Positions 11,172-23,381 of a DNA stretch of 64,000 nucleotides are shown in pieces. Each line of letters opens with the position of its first letter. Position 1 is the first letter of the stretch. The stretch comes from Hyphodiscus hymeniophilus. Lineage: Eukaryota > Ascomycota > Leotiomycetes > Helotiales > Hyphodiscaceae. The DNA lies in the NCBI GenBank assembly GCA_016508695.1, contig VNKQ01000005.1:2170001-2234000 (forward strand), read 5' to 3'. The position numbers and the translations under genes are program-made. The notes beneath the pieces were generated by a model, which searched no databases, was not told the DNA's origin, and saw nothing but the letters and a program-made list of their open reading frames with translations.

Positions 11172-14100
11172 TCATCTCTTCTTCACAACTTTCTTTGGCG
11201 TTTCTTCCCATGAATCATTCCTATTACCCTCATCCAGCTGCTGTTTCTGATGTGAGCCGTCTGGCACAGTTACATTGATATAATCGATGAACTTCCCACT
11301 CGTCGCAGCCACGATCTTCAGCGTCCTAGTTGTCAGTCTCGGCTTCTCGGGCTTGCTATTCTCGTCGACCTCCCCATCCTCGATGGACTGTTGACGCCAC
11401 TTCGTGGCATCATAAGAGGCGAGTGAGATTGCAGTCTGGAAGAAGTTTCGGATCTGTCTCCCGTTCCACCGTCGCCCCTCGGCATATTCCTGCTCCGCAA
11501 ATTCCATAATCATGGCTTGGTCTTCGCGATCGATGTTGATGAGCCCGCTCGACCGTACACGGTTGATATGCACCCGCCAGACTTTCATGGTCTTCTCTTC
11601 GTCCAGTGGCGGGTAGTAGAGGAATAGTTGAATGCGCGAAACCACAGCCTCATCAAAGGCTCCCACCCGGTTGGTTGTCAGTATGAGAATTCCTGGATAG
11701 TATTCCAGGATGCGGAGGAAGACAGATACCAGTGCGTTACGCTTTGAATCGTTGTCGCGAGCCTCTCTCTTGGCCAAGAAAACGTCCGCTTCATCCAGTA
11801 AGACAACGCAGTTCCACTGTTGAGCACGTCGAAAATGCCCGTTCGCTCCTGTGAGTTTGTCTTCCACCTCTTCAGGATCCAGACCTATGTTCGCGCAGGT
11901 GATTGGGTACAGCGGTCGGCGAGTGTAAGCGGCCACACACTCCGCAGTCGAAGTCTTGCCTACGCCGGGAACTCCGTGTAAGAGGATGACCAGACCTAGG
12001 ACAGCTTTCAGCCGATTTCTTCAATTCACTCATCATTTTTGAAATGTCTCACCTTCTCCTTTTCCATCAATAAGATCCACCTGTACCTTCGTGTCATCAT
12101 CACGTGGTTTCCTGGTACTTCTGTGCGTCCTAACAAGTGCTTCCACCAAGTCTCCATGTCCCTCAGGAAGAATCAAGTCCTCGAAACCACTCTGCTTTTT
12201 GAGTGCCTTCAAGCTTTCGCCATGGTCACCGTCGAGGTCCTGCACTAAATCGACATAGACACCAAAGATACAGCGTTCCCTCAAAACCCAGGCGTTGACC
12301 TCGGCACGCATCAGCATGTAGTGGTCATCCGTAAGATTTTGATCGCCAGCATCCTTCTTGTTGAACAGATGTTGATCTTGCTTGTATCGAACGGCTCGCT
12401 CCTTGTCCACCACGTTGTCGTCAAAAATCTCCCCACAATCGTAGCAAGTATCATGCAAGGTGCATCCTTCGGGGACCTCGTCATTGTTCACCCGAATCTC
12501 ATCGAACCTCCCAATGCCGTCAAGAACTAGCTCCTGCTGCTCGAAATCTATGATGATTTCGCTATTCAACTACAAGAATAGTCAGTACGCACCAGGATTG
12601 TATACGCATACATTGATACTCACATATTCTGGATCGACAACGCTCGAAGGGCCGATGTACTTCTTGTGGGAAAATGGGGTCAACTGGCGATGACGCTTTC
12701 CCCTCTTCACCAGATTCGCCAGCGCAGATTCACGGTCGTTGAGAAACCGTATAGGAAAAGCTGATGCTGGATGGCGCGAGGTTGGGTCACTATAGGTCAT
12801 CGTGATTCCTGTAATCGGACGCTTGCCCTCGTACCGTGGTATTGTAATAATTTGATGTGCTGGCCCAAGCCACCTCTTGTCAAAATCGATGTAGTAACAG
12901 TGTATCGTAAATGGTATGGTAATTGGGATCTTCTCGAAATTGGTGCTCTTCCCGTCATTCAACTTCGACTTCCTCCTCAGTCCAGGACGTGGTCCATCAT
13001 CAAAGTCTACATTGCTTCGCACTATTGGGCGTCCACCAGTGGTATAGAAGACCTTGTATGCCTGACGTGCATGGTTTTCTCCAGACGTTACAAGTAAGTC
13101 GCCCGGAGTAAAAAGATGCCAAAGATCCTCGAAGGCAATCTCTTTTATCGTGCAGTCCAGCAAGCCTTTGCGGAACTCGAAAACATGCTTGAGGTCAGTG
13201 TCAATGAAGTCAACCAAGCACTTGAGGTGGGCAACAGTATCTTTGAGACATTCGAGCTTCGTGGCATGGTATCTTTTACCGCATACTTCGCAGAATTCGG
13301 GTATGAGGGCCTGGGAACTCGAATCGTGCTCCTCAGCAGGAGCTTCTGGGTTTGGGTCCGTCTCGAATGTATCCTTTTCTACCGCAGCTGATGCCTTATC
13401 GGCCTTCTCTTCCTTTTTGATGGGTATCTCATCGTGCTCATTTCCTACCACTACGGTCTGCTGGAGCTCGTGAAGCCGTTTCCTGATCTCTTCTTCATAG
13501 GTTACTATGACTTTCCAAGGAGGATGCATGACTTTGCTATCCTCATCCATTTCGAGCTTGGCGACTTTGTTTAGCTGAATTCGGAGGAGCTCTGAGTTTA
13601 TGGCGAGTCGTACAGGAACTTCTGCGCTTGCATCAATACTAGGAGTGGCCGAATCCGTGAGCAGTTCAGCAATGGATCGCTTTACAGACGTATTCGAGGG
13701 TACTTCTCCCTTTGGCTTCATTGCAACATCGAGGACACTTTTACCTCGTTTGTTGTCATCGTCTTGCCCCTCCTGCCATTTTGCAAAAGGCACTCGATTG
13801 ACCTTGAGCAGAAGGTCTGCATCCCGAACCTTCGTAGACACGTCGGAATCAATTGACTCAGGAGCCCTTGGGTAAAAATGTGTCATAAGTTTTGGCCCAG
13901 GTAGTCCAGGTGATCCAAGAGGACGCCTGACCTGAGGATGAGAAGCAAGACCCGCGGTACCAATATTAGCAGGGGGCTGAGCGTCAGCGTTTGCAACTGA
14001 TCCTGGGAGCGCAGGAGATGGGGGATGGAACCCAACACTCTTGTTGAGAACCGAAGTAGAAGATGGAGCATTAAGAGTAGGTTCTTTTTCCAATGCTTTA

Positions 14101-14610
14101 TTTTTCGATTCCTCGGTGTGTCTCTTCAAAAACTCCATTTCATAATCGGGGACAGATCTGGTGATAACAACATATTCAGGGTCCTTGGATACATTAGACA
14201 GGAGCTTGAAAGTACCACTTCCCATAACTTACAGCGTCGAAATAATAGTCGATATGATATTTCGTAAGAGTATAAGGTGATACGACGTCCAGCCGAACTC
14301 TAGACGCTTTGGCAATAATCGGGGTTTGGATTCCTTCATCATTGTGAGACTGTTCGGCTGGTGCTCTATCTCCCGTCGCACTGTTGGATACTTGTCCATT
14401 CTCGTCGACTGACTTCGCATTATCCGCCTGGTTTAGGGAATACGAAGTGAGTCTGCTGCTCTCTGTGTTGAGGCCAGCTGGATGATCAAAGCCGTCAGAA
14501 GAGGCGTTGCTTTCGCCGCTGGTAGAGTTAGGTGGGCTGATCATCTTGCTCAGTCTTTTAGGGCTCGATGGTGAACTCTGTGTTGGTTGGATAGCCGTTG
14601 GTCCTTCCAT
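11172..14610 (-). CDS. Large AAA+ family ATPase (fungal AAA protein with long N-terminal region)
   Basis: Exons on the minus strand are 14610-14233, 14183-12624, 12569-12053 and 11995-11172, giving 1092 residues (1102 if the ATG at 14640 is used). Introns are 49, 54 and 57 nt; the first uses GTAAGT and a CTAAT branch. The first 800 or so residues are low-complexity and then a conserved fungal region with a Cys-containing segment (CEVCGKRYHATKLEC). The AAA+ module lies at the C-terminus: Walker A GVPGVGKTS begins just after intron 3, Walker B is VVLLDEAD, sensor 1 is ILTTNR, and SRIQLFLYY holds the likely arginine finger. It probably remodels or unfolds an unknown substrate. Such single-AAA fungal proteins are common and mostly uncharacterised. 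The product ends in a basic KKVVKKR tail. Confidence 0.88.
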
Positions 14611-15317
14611 GGCTGGTAAGAATACAAAGTAACGCCTCAATAGTTAAGACGTCTGCCACGAGGAGAAAATGAGAGCATTCGCGATGGAGGTCGTCATTGC
14701 AACCCGCACTATTAATAGGCAAGATGGAGTCTAGCTTGCTTGGCCGCTGAGAAGTTGGCTTGTCTTTTGGGGGCCATCGGAATAGAACCCCCGCTCATGT
14801 AGAGTTGTGCAAAAGGGGTGGTTGGTGGAGAAGATCATTGGGCAGGGGTACATAAATTGTGCGGGTCAGCTTTGACTCCGTCTCCTGTTTGGATTCTAAA
14901 GAACTTGCAACCTTCATTTCACGGCACATCTTCGGCCACCAGGCTCGGTCCGCTCTGTTCGAAAACAAGAGCTACTAAAGCCAATTGGTATTAAATATGT
15001 GGGAAATGAAGGGCTTATCTTACATTACAGATACTGAAATATACTGACCGTGCTGATAAGTCAAACTTGACATAAATCGAGCATGTGATGGTCACACTAC
15101 CTTTAGAATACCTAGCCAGTCACTCCACTCTGCGGCTGAATCTTGCTTCGCCAACCCGCAGAGGTGGCTGTACCCTTAACGTTCTACTGTATGGTTTAAG
15201 CGACACATACTTGTATTGTACAAATGCTAAATCCTTCCCCGGCCGTTTCTCATACATATCTGAATCCAGATCCAGAAGAAAGTTTTCGATCTTGCGAGTG
15301 AACTCTTAACTCCAACA
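14611..15317. other. Divergent promoter region
   Basis: About 700 bases between the divergent AAA+ and STAND-like genes. No frame, RNA or repeat is supported. Confidence 0.45.
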
Positions 15318-17435
15318 ATGGGGAAGACGGCAGAACCTCAAGACACTGGTCAAACACGGCCGGTGCGAAATGTGATTTCCTATCTCCGAACTTTAGATGG
15401 GAGCGCACACCCCGCTCTGGATTCCATCAATAGTGGCGTTACTTTTGACGCAGCGAATTCTGTCTACGTTGTTGAACCGCCAATGTGAGATGACTTGAAG
15501 CCACTCAAAAGCGTCGTTCGTATGCTGACTGCGACAGCGAGTCTTTGAACGATGAGCTGGAACAGGAGGCGAAACTATTTGCTGACGCACTCAAAGCGTA
15601 CGAGGAAGATAAGGACGTCCCCAAGAAATACAAGACGGGAGTCAAGCTAGATCAACCGCACTCTATTGGAGATGTGATCAAGCAGATTGACTCCTCTCTC
15701 CTTGATTATAAATCTGAATCCGAGAAGACGGTATGGCAATTCATCCGCAAGGGTTTCTGGAAACTGGGCGAGAGCCAGGATGGAATAAAAAATTGGATGG
15801 CCCTTTTACCATCTGAGTCGGAGTATATGTCTTTGATATGTGGTGGTTTGAACTTGATAATAAAGGCAAGCTCGTTCCTACGAATAGTGGTTGACTTTTT
15901 CTAATGTACGGCAGGCAGCTGGACGTATTGGAGATGTGAGGAACGAAGCATTCAAAGCCTTGGCTGAGATACCATATCATCTTGAGAGTACCAGAGATTC
16001 TGTAGGAGTTTTCTCAAAATCCGATAACCTGCGGAAATGCGGTGTCAGACTCTATACTGTCACCCTGGACGCACTTGGCCATATCTTGAAATGGTTCAAG
16101 AAAAGAGCTATTGGTTTGTGACGATAATTATTTCGAAACTCGTGAAGGCTAATAGCAGTATCAGGCAAAGGTCTTTCAGCCTTCTTGAAGCAAGGGAACT
16201 ATCAGAAAGACCTCGTGGACAAAATCGGGGAGATAGAAAGAGTGTCCGGTCGGTTCAAGGATATTTCCATGACTTGCATGCAACGAGAAGTCGTCAACAC
16301 TAGCAAGACAGTAACTTCTTTCGCTACCGCATCCAGCAATAACCATGTGATCATCAAGAGCACTATCGACCAGACAAATCAAAAATTGGAAAGTCTTCGA
16401 ATTAGCGACGCGGTGCAGCATGAGACTACTCAGGAGATGCTCGATAATGAATTCAAGACGCTGAAAAGACAATACGAGGACCAGCTGCAAGTCAATCAAA
16501 GGAACGCCAACGCTTTGAATGATTGCAAGACACTGCTCGAAAGCATATATGTCGCTCTACCCCTGTGCTTTCAACGTAAGGAAATTCTCCCCACAACAAG
16601 AATGATACTGATGTCAACAGCTTCAACTCCACCCAAATATGAAGCAAGTCCAGAGCCACACCCCGAATCAATCAGCTCGTCCAGAGTCCTCACTGCCCTC
16701 AACCACGAAAAAGACACCTCTCAAACCAATCTCGCCGCCTGTCTCCGCGCTCTCAGCACTCTAAGCCGCACTGAGCAAGACCGCGCAGTGTGGACGATGA
16801 AATCGTCCCTACTACGCACCTGGCTACTTGGCACCACATCTTCGGCCCTCTTCATCAATGGGTCCTCCCCTTCGACGCGCGCCAAATCACCAATATCAAT
16901 AGTCTGCGCACGACTCGTCGAGTCCCTCCAGTCCAACGACAGTTTCCTCGTCCTCCACTTCTTTTGCGGCCAGCATCTATCAGCTGCTACGGACCACGAC
17001 GCCGATGCCTTCGGGATGATGAATAGCTTGCTCGCGCAAATCCTGATCCTATATCCCGACTTCGAGATCTCGCATCAGGATCTGACGGATGTGCAATCCG
17101 GCACGCTAGATAGCGTACTGCTCCTGTTCGTCAAACTGATCGCTCAGCTGCCAGCTACGGTTTTCGTGTTTGTCATCATAGATGGCATCAGTCTTTATGA
17201 GGATGCGGCGAGGTTGGATGAGACGAAGATAGTGATGGATGGTCTTACGAGTTTGACAAGAGATGAGAGGGTGGGTGCTGTGTTTAAAGTCTTGTGGACG
17301 AGTCCGACGAGGATCAGACACTTGCCAGAAGAGGTGGGAACGGATGAGATTTTGACTGTGCCAAGGGAGGTGCCACACCAGAGCGGACTAAGCGTGTTGA
17401 GGAATGGGAAAATAAGACAGCAGGAAGCGAGTTGA
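15318..17435 (+). CDS. STAND/NACHT-like protein with fungal helical N-terminus and degenerate P-loop
   Basis: Five exons, 15318-15484, 15538-15865, 15915-16113, 16159-16575 and 16621-17435, give 641 residues. Introns are 53, 49, 45 and 45 nt; intron 2 begins GCAAGC, a GC-AG intron, and intron 4 keeps the frame open. The N-terminal 230 residues resemble the helical domain at the head of many fungal NLR-like (STAND) proteins (FIRKGFWKLGESQ, then GGLNLIIKAAGRIGD). A coiled-coil-like stretch follows (EIERVSGRF... to about residue 340). The C-terminal part looks like a nephrocystin/NACHT NTPase: FINGSSPSTRAKSP sits where a P-loop should be, LHFFCGQHL follows, and FVFVIIDG resembles Walker B. There is no canonical GxxxxGKS/T and no C-terminal repeats. 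A role in self/non-self recognition is a family-based guess. Confidence 0.68.
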
Positions 17436-19121
17436 GGTTCGGACAACACACTTTCACGACATCACGCGAATCCTGATAGACTCGAGAGGGTGTATGACTG
17501 CGGTCCGACGTGAATTTCAAAACACTTAAAGCGAGCTCTCAATCCAGATTGCAAAATCAAAATTGGATTTCATCTACTCGTTATTCCTAAGTTTCAATGT
17601 TCATAAGTATTTTTGGCATGAGATATCAACTACATACAGCTTAGCACTTGCCTCTCTTCTCAAAGCTATCTAGTAGCACATTCATACCCCACTCCGGAAT
17701 TTTGTGGCTCGAAAGCTCTCATCTCCCGGAAGTTCTACGAGGAGATCTGTGTCAAAAATGGATATCATACGGCCAGCATCGCCTTCACCAGCATCCCTTG
17801 TTTCCGAAGGGAGAAAATCTCTAACTCTGACATTACGTCAAAGTCGAGAGTTGAATGCAAGAATCACGCCAATCCAGAGCGCTTCGAGCGGTTTCTCGAA
17901 TAGATCTCTAGAACTACAAAGATATCACCAGGCCTCATTTTACATCTGTTCTTGGCATTCAGCAAGCAGTTCAGGGAGGCATCGCAGGTCGAGTTCTGCT
18001 TGACTAGGCAGGCTAGGCCGAGAGACACAAAAAATATCATACGGCGCTTTCGCGACAACGATTTACAACATTTAGTCTTCAGATATCGTCGTTATCAAAT
18101 TAGGGACGATGGGACATAGCCAGTGACCTTGACAGTGTTACCGTTTCCTAGGAGTCATGAAGCACCTGGTTTCTACCAGGAGATAAGCTCATAAACCGCG
18201 GTGGCTGGACGAAAACGACAGATACTGCGTAATTATTGGACCAGAAATAATACCTTGCTATTCAACGCTTAAACCCATTAGGGCCATTACCATGCTCGCA
18301 AGTACGAGTCCTTGGCGTGGCTGTAGAAAGAGCAACTGGTATTTTGTAAGTGCCGACCAGTCCAGGTTTCAAGAGCCTGCCCATGGACAAGTTTAATCAG
18401 AGTCATTCTGAGGCCCCTGCATCAGCTGGCATAAGAAATAGATCTACTAAGAGCAGAGCGAGTATTCTCTACGCCTCAAGAGATCTCGTATGTACTTACG
18501 TTGGTTCATGGGTTGGGTCAATTGTAACTTGAGTTCTTTTGACCTCGGGGCTTTAATGGGACACTAACGTCCTTCTTAACTACTCAAACCTCAGACATTG
18601 TGTTGAGTAGCAAGCGGCGCCATCCACAAATGCTCTTACGATTTCAGGATAATGGCAAAAGTGGGGTAGGGGCGGGGTGCGGGGGCGCTACGCATGAGTT
18701 TTAGACGAAACAAAATCGACATACAAAATAATGTGGACAAAAGCCAATAATGTGTTTGCTCCCTGGGGTTTTGATGATTTAACTTGAGAAAAAATTCCTC
18801 TCTCCAGCTGCTCGGCGGCATAAATGCATTTGTAAATAGAGGGGTTTCACAAACATATCTGATTTAGATCCCCACCAGCCAATCATTTTCGCCTATCCGG
18901 ATTACCAAGGCTTCTAATGATTTTTTCAATAGCAGTAAAGAATTCATTCTCATATCAAACGCTTTGAAAGAAAAGAGAAAGAAGGGGAGAAAAACTCCCC
19001 TCTATGTGAGTGGCTCAAGTCCTAATAAAGGATTGCCTTCTGGTGCCTAGGTCCCTCGGCTCGGCTTCTCAATTCCCGATGCCAAACGAACGTCACTCCC
19101 TCACTACCAAGGTACCTTAAC
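17436..19121. other. Intergenic region
   Basis: About 1.7 kb before the CoA-ligase gene. A 99-codon frame at 17704-18003 is Ser/Arg-rich but has no motif and no splice-compatible partner. A C/G run lies near 18660-18690. No gene or transposon remnant is supported. Confidence 0.45.
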
Positions 19122-19289
19122 ATGTCTAAAACCGTAGAGGTTCTCTTCGGAATCGTGGTCTCTTCAATCATCGTCCACGTCCTATCTCTATTCATCTCCT
19201 GGATCCCAGATCTTGATATCTACGTCCTCGCGATCATCATCGGATTGAACCTGCTACAATGCCTACCGAATCCAGCTACCCCAAGCTAG
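19122..19289 (+). promoter_or_regulatory. Overlapping 55-codon upstream ORF encoding a hydrophobic peptide
   Basis: ATG at 19122 opens 55 codons ending at TAG 19287-19289. The peptide is strongly hydrophobic, with two possible membrane segments (VLFGIVVSSIIVHVLSL and YVLAIIIGLNLL). The start codon of the CoA-ligase at 19259 lies inside it in another frame, so translation of the two would compete if they share a transcript. It could be a regulatory upstream ORF, a real micropeptide or chance; there is no comparison to decide. Confidence 0.35.
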
Positions 19290-21197
19290 ATATTCCCAAT
19301 ATTGATCTGTGGGCGTTCTTGTTTGAGCGAAAAGACAGGGAGTTTCCTGATGATAAGGGTACGCAGCTTTTCATGCCCTCAAAATAGCATCTCCATCACT
19401 TATGCCACTCTAAGGTCTCCAAGGCCGTCGTAACCTGGCACATTCAAAGATGATGCTAATCAATGTGTACAGTGATTTACACCGACCCTGATACCTCTCG
19501 ATCCTACACATACGCTCAAGTACGCTCCACTGCCATCGACTTTGGTAAAGGTCTCAAATCTCTCTGGGACTGGCAAAAAGGCGACGTGCTCGGGCTATAC
19601 ACTCCCAACAGCATCGATATTCCAGCAATAATATGGGGTACACATTGGGCAGGAGGGATCATATCACCCGCCAATCCAGGATACAATGTTGAAGAGCTAG
19701 CGTTTCAACTCAAAGACTCGGGCGCCAAAGCACTGGTAACACAAAAAGCTTTCCTTGAGACCGCGCGCCAGGCGTGTAAGAAAGCAGGCATTGAAGAAGA
19801 TCGGATTATTTTGCTGGGCGACGAACGGGATGAAACTGCGAGATTCAAGCATTTCTCTAATGTACGAAATATCAGTGGTGCTACGAGATATAGGAGAGCG
19901 AGGATTGATCCGAAGAAAGATCTCGCATTTTTGGTTTATTCGAGTGGGACGACAGGACATCCAAAGGTACGCGAACACTGCCCTCAAGCTTCTGTTCTAT
20001 AGGTATCTTAGCTTTTGAACCTGGCTCTCAGCTCTTGAGACGGACTCCGACGCCCAGACTGATTTATATATAGGGTGTGATGTTGTCGCATGAGAACGTT
20101 GTGAGTAATGTAATGATGGGAAAGGTAGGCGAAGGAGGAAATTTGAGTTGCAAGGGAGGAAAAGACGGCCAAGGAGATAAAGTCTTAGCTTTCTTGCCAT
20201 TCTTCCACATATATGTAGGCACATACCCACTACATTTCCACGGGCCTGCAAAGTTGACACCATCTAGGGTCTTACATGTCTAATCCACCAAGCCATCTAC
20301 TCAGGCCTCACCTTAGTCGTCATGCCCGCCTTTAGTCTCGAGAAATTTTGCCAGCACATCCAAGATTACCGTATCACATTCGTCTACGCCGTGCCCCCGG
20401 TGATCCTCATGCTCGGCAAAGCACCCATCGTCTCAAACTACGACCTGTCCAGTATCCGCATGATGAACTCGGGCGCCGCACCGCTGACCCGCGATCTCGT
20501 AGACGCAGTCTACTCACGCCTCAAGATCCCCATCAAACAAGGTTACGGCCTCTCCGAGACAAGCCCCACAACGCACACGCAACCCTGGGAGGAGTGGAAC
20601 ACGACGATTGGCTCCGTCGGGCGTCTTCTCTCCAACCAAACGGCAAAGTACATGAACGCCGAAGATCAAGAGGTGCCCGCCGGCCAAACGGGAGAGCTCT
20701 GGATCAAGGGGCCGAACATCTTCAAAGGCTACCTGAACAACCCCGAAGGCACGAGGAACGCACTGACAGACGACGGATACTTCAAGACGGGCGACGTGGG
20801 ACACCAGGACGAGAAGGGGAACTTCTTCATCACGGACCGCGTCAAGGAACTCATCAAGTACAAGGGCTTCCAGGTCCCACCCGCCGAACTCGAGGGCATC
20901 CTGCTCGGGAACGCAGACGTGGACGACGTGGCCGTCATAGGCATCTACAACAAGGACCAGGCCACCGAGGTCCCGAGGGCGTTCGTGGTGCCCAAGAAGG
21001 GCGTCGAGGCCGGGAAGGAGGCCGAGGAGCGCATCGTCAAATGGCTCGCGTCCAAGGTGGCGAGTCACAAGCGCCTGAGGGGCGGCGTGCGCTTCATCGA
21101 TGAGATCCCGAAGAGTGTCAGTGGGAAGATCCTGAGGCGGAAGTTGAAGGAGGTCGCTGCTGAGGATGAGAAGAAGGGTCTGAAGGCGAAGTTGTGA
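19259..21197 (+). CDS. 4-coumarate-CoA ligase-like acyl-CoA synthetase, peroxisomal
   Basis: Exons 19259-19358, 19473-19966, 20074-20214 and 20268-21197 give 554 residues, the normal family length. Introns are 114, 107 and 53 nt. The AMP-binding P-loop SSGTTGHPK-G is split by intron 2. Further motifs are YGLSETSPTTH, the adenylation Asp in YFKTGDVG, the hinge region ITDRVKELIKYKG, and the catalytic lysine in PKSVSGKILRRK. The protein adenylates a carboxylic acid and transfers it to CoA; plant-like 4CL members act on phenylpropanoids, fungal ones on aromatic or medium-chain acids. The C-terminus is AKL, a type 1 peroxisomal targeting signal, so it probably works in peroxisomes. The last exon is much richer in G/C at third positions than the other exons. 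It converges on an MFS transporter gene 308 bases away. Substrate is unknown. Confidence 0.92.
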
Positions 21198-21505
21198 TGG
21201 GTGTCATGTTGGTCTCGATATAGAAATAGAAATATACTGTGTCATCCCAACGATTATTAGTTGGCAATGCCATGCTTTCGCAGTATAGTCATTCATGTGA
21301 GGAATGAGATGGGTCTGGGTGCCGTTGACTCTTCGTTATGTTGTGTTACAATCAGGGGTATCTATATCTGCGCCAGTACTTTGGTTCCCTCAATAGCCTT
21401 TTAGAAACCTCGCCTTCGCCTTCGATCTTTCGGACCCAAAAGCATCGCCTGATTACAAGTACAGCCCCCCGTTTAAACGCCCAGACGCCTCAAAGCAGAA
21501 ACCGC
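21198..21505. other. Convergent 3' region
   Basis: 308 bases between the tails of the CoA-ligase and the transporter. Nothing was seen beyond untranslated sequence. Confidence 0.4.
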
Positions 21506-23381
21506 TCACAAGTACCTATGAAACGTGGGCTTGCCCAACCTCAACCTCCAACGCTCACCCCACCTCATCAAGGCGGCGATGGGGAGGAAGAACGCGAACA
21601 GGACGGCGGCGAAGGTGAACCAGGCCCAGAAGTAGCCCACCTCGGCGGCGTACGGCAGGGCGAAGTAGCCCACCACGAAGGAGAGGCCGCGGGAGAGGTT
21701 GAAGAGCACGCCGGATTCGGGGGTCTGGGGTTTGTAGCAGTCGGAGATGTAGGCGTAGAGGGTGGTGGAGGCGATCTGGAGGCCGAAGACACCTGGAGGG
21801 AGAACAGGGCATGAGTTTGAGAGCTTCGAGGTGAAGCGAGTGGGAAGAAGGGGGAAACTTACCGACGCTGAGACCTACGAGAGGCGGTACGAAGCCTGTC
21901 TTCCCGATACATGCGCCGAAGATTATTATGCCTAGTGGCATGAAGATCGCTGATAGTGTGCAGAGATAGAGGCGGTATTCTGGCTTGCGAATGTCGTTGT
22001 TCCGTTTCGCCATCCTGTACATGACGTAGTCGGAGGCTTTGCCGGCGAAGATTTCACCCAGCAGTGTTCCGATGATCAAACTAACACCCAGACTTGCCCC
22101 GATAGACCCACTCTTCATCTCATAGAAGTGTGTGTATATCGTTGCCAGGCTGATTGCAGGCATGACATTGATGAATGTCCAGCTCCATGTGTAATACCAG
22201 AATGGGAAGAAGATCGAGGGGTATTTGAGCATGCGAAATGACTGGAGGAAGTCGGTCGCATGTAGATGACGGCCTGGTATCATGTTTCCCTTAAAGTCCC
22301 AGAGCATTTGTGTGTATGTCCGTTCGTGGGAGCGAGTGGAGAGGAAGATGGGGTCGCGTGAGAAGAGCGTTTCGGGGAATAGGAAGACGGCGAGCCCGAA
22401 TGAGAGCGCGGCGCTGATTGCACCCAGATAATAGTCCCATTGCCAGCCTGCGGCTTGACCTAGGAATCCGCCGACTATGAGAGGTTAGCTCGGTATCTGC
22501 CATTGGGGTTTTGCGTTTGACAAGAAGGTGGATCCACGGGGTCGGGGCACAATGCGGGGTATATGTACTGAGAGCTGCAACGTGAGCGCCGTTGGTAACG
22601 AAAATCGTGTAGACACCAGTCGCCTTTCCTCGTTCGTGGAGGAAATACATATCATTGACGCATGCTGTGCCAATTGACATCATGCCTCCAAAGCCGAATC
22701 CAGACAATGCTCTTGTTCCGACCAACGCGCTGAACGTTGGAGCCTTTCCCGAGGCGATGCTACCCGCGACTGTGATGAGAATGGCAATAAGCGTAACTGG
22801 TCGACGGCCATAATAATTGGCTAGAGGCGCAAAGAGGAATGGTGATACGCCGCCGACAATGATTGCAGTGGTGGTGCTGTATGCTGCGATCTTGGAGCTG
22901 ACTTGGAATTTTTTACTGAGAAGGACGAGGCTGGGATTGACCAAAGCCGAATTGTAGGGACCCAAGAAGGCCATAAAGCCGACTTGGAGCAGTACCGTCC
23001 ATTTTAGCCAGGAAGGCCAGTTCTGTTTATTGAATTGTCAGTTGCGGACATCGTTTTGCATATCACGCGCGCTTGCGCATGGCCTTGTCGATCGCTTTGA
23101 AAGACCTTTCACAAGGGATTAATCGACTTTCGGCGTATATGTCACTGACAGCGCAATGATAGAAGAGGTTCACTGACCAGAGGATCGTCTTTGAAACGAC
23201 TTGGTTGAGGGACGAGTGGTAGGCCATTTGAGTCCAACCTCCACTCCACCGAAGCACTGCTGCGACTATCCTTCTCGCCGTGAGAGGATTGCTCCTCGGG
23301 ATCTCCTGCTTCGCTGACCGACTTGGAGTCAAGAAAGGTGGTCTCTTGACGACCATTGACGCGCGCGGCCGTGTACGACAT
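21506..23381 (-). CDS. MFS transporter, drug:H+ antiporter-1 type
   Basis: Exons on the minus strand, 23381-23178, 23022-22569, 22474-21863 and 21792-21506, give 518 residues. Introns are 155, 94 and 70 nt. A hydrophilic N-terminus of about 65 residues ends in DDPL, joined across intron 1 to NWPSWLKW, the usual entry into helix 1 of fungal DHA1 carriers. About twelve hydrophobic segments follow, with the loop 2-3 motif as LANYYGRRP and a large central loop around FSRDPIFLSTRS. These proteins export small molecules or move polyamines and organic acids across the plasma membrane with protons. Being convergent with a peroxisomal CoA-ligase is suggestive of a shared substrate but not evidence for it. 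The 3' exon is GC-rich, like the facing end of the ligase gene. Confidence 0.9.

Noticed and set aside
14185..14232. An apparent 28-nt intron (GTAAGT to TTTCAAG) or a frameshift in the AAA+ gene
   Set aside because: Using the next AG gives a normal 49-nt intron with a CTAAT branch and keeps the frame, so neither a tiny intron nor a frameshift is needed.
17704..18003. 99-codon Ser/Arg-rich frame after the STAND-like gene
   Set aside because: No family signature and no intron that joins it to the gene upstream.
20348..21103. Long open frames on both strands inside the last exon of the CoA-ligase
   Set aside because: They are shadows of a GC3-rich coding exon; the translations are Arg/Ala/Gly-rich with no domain.
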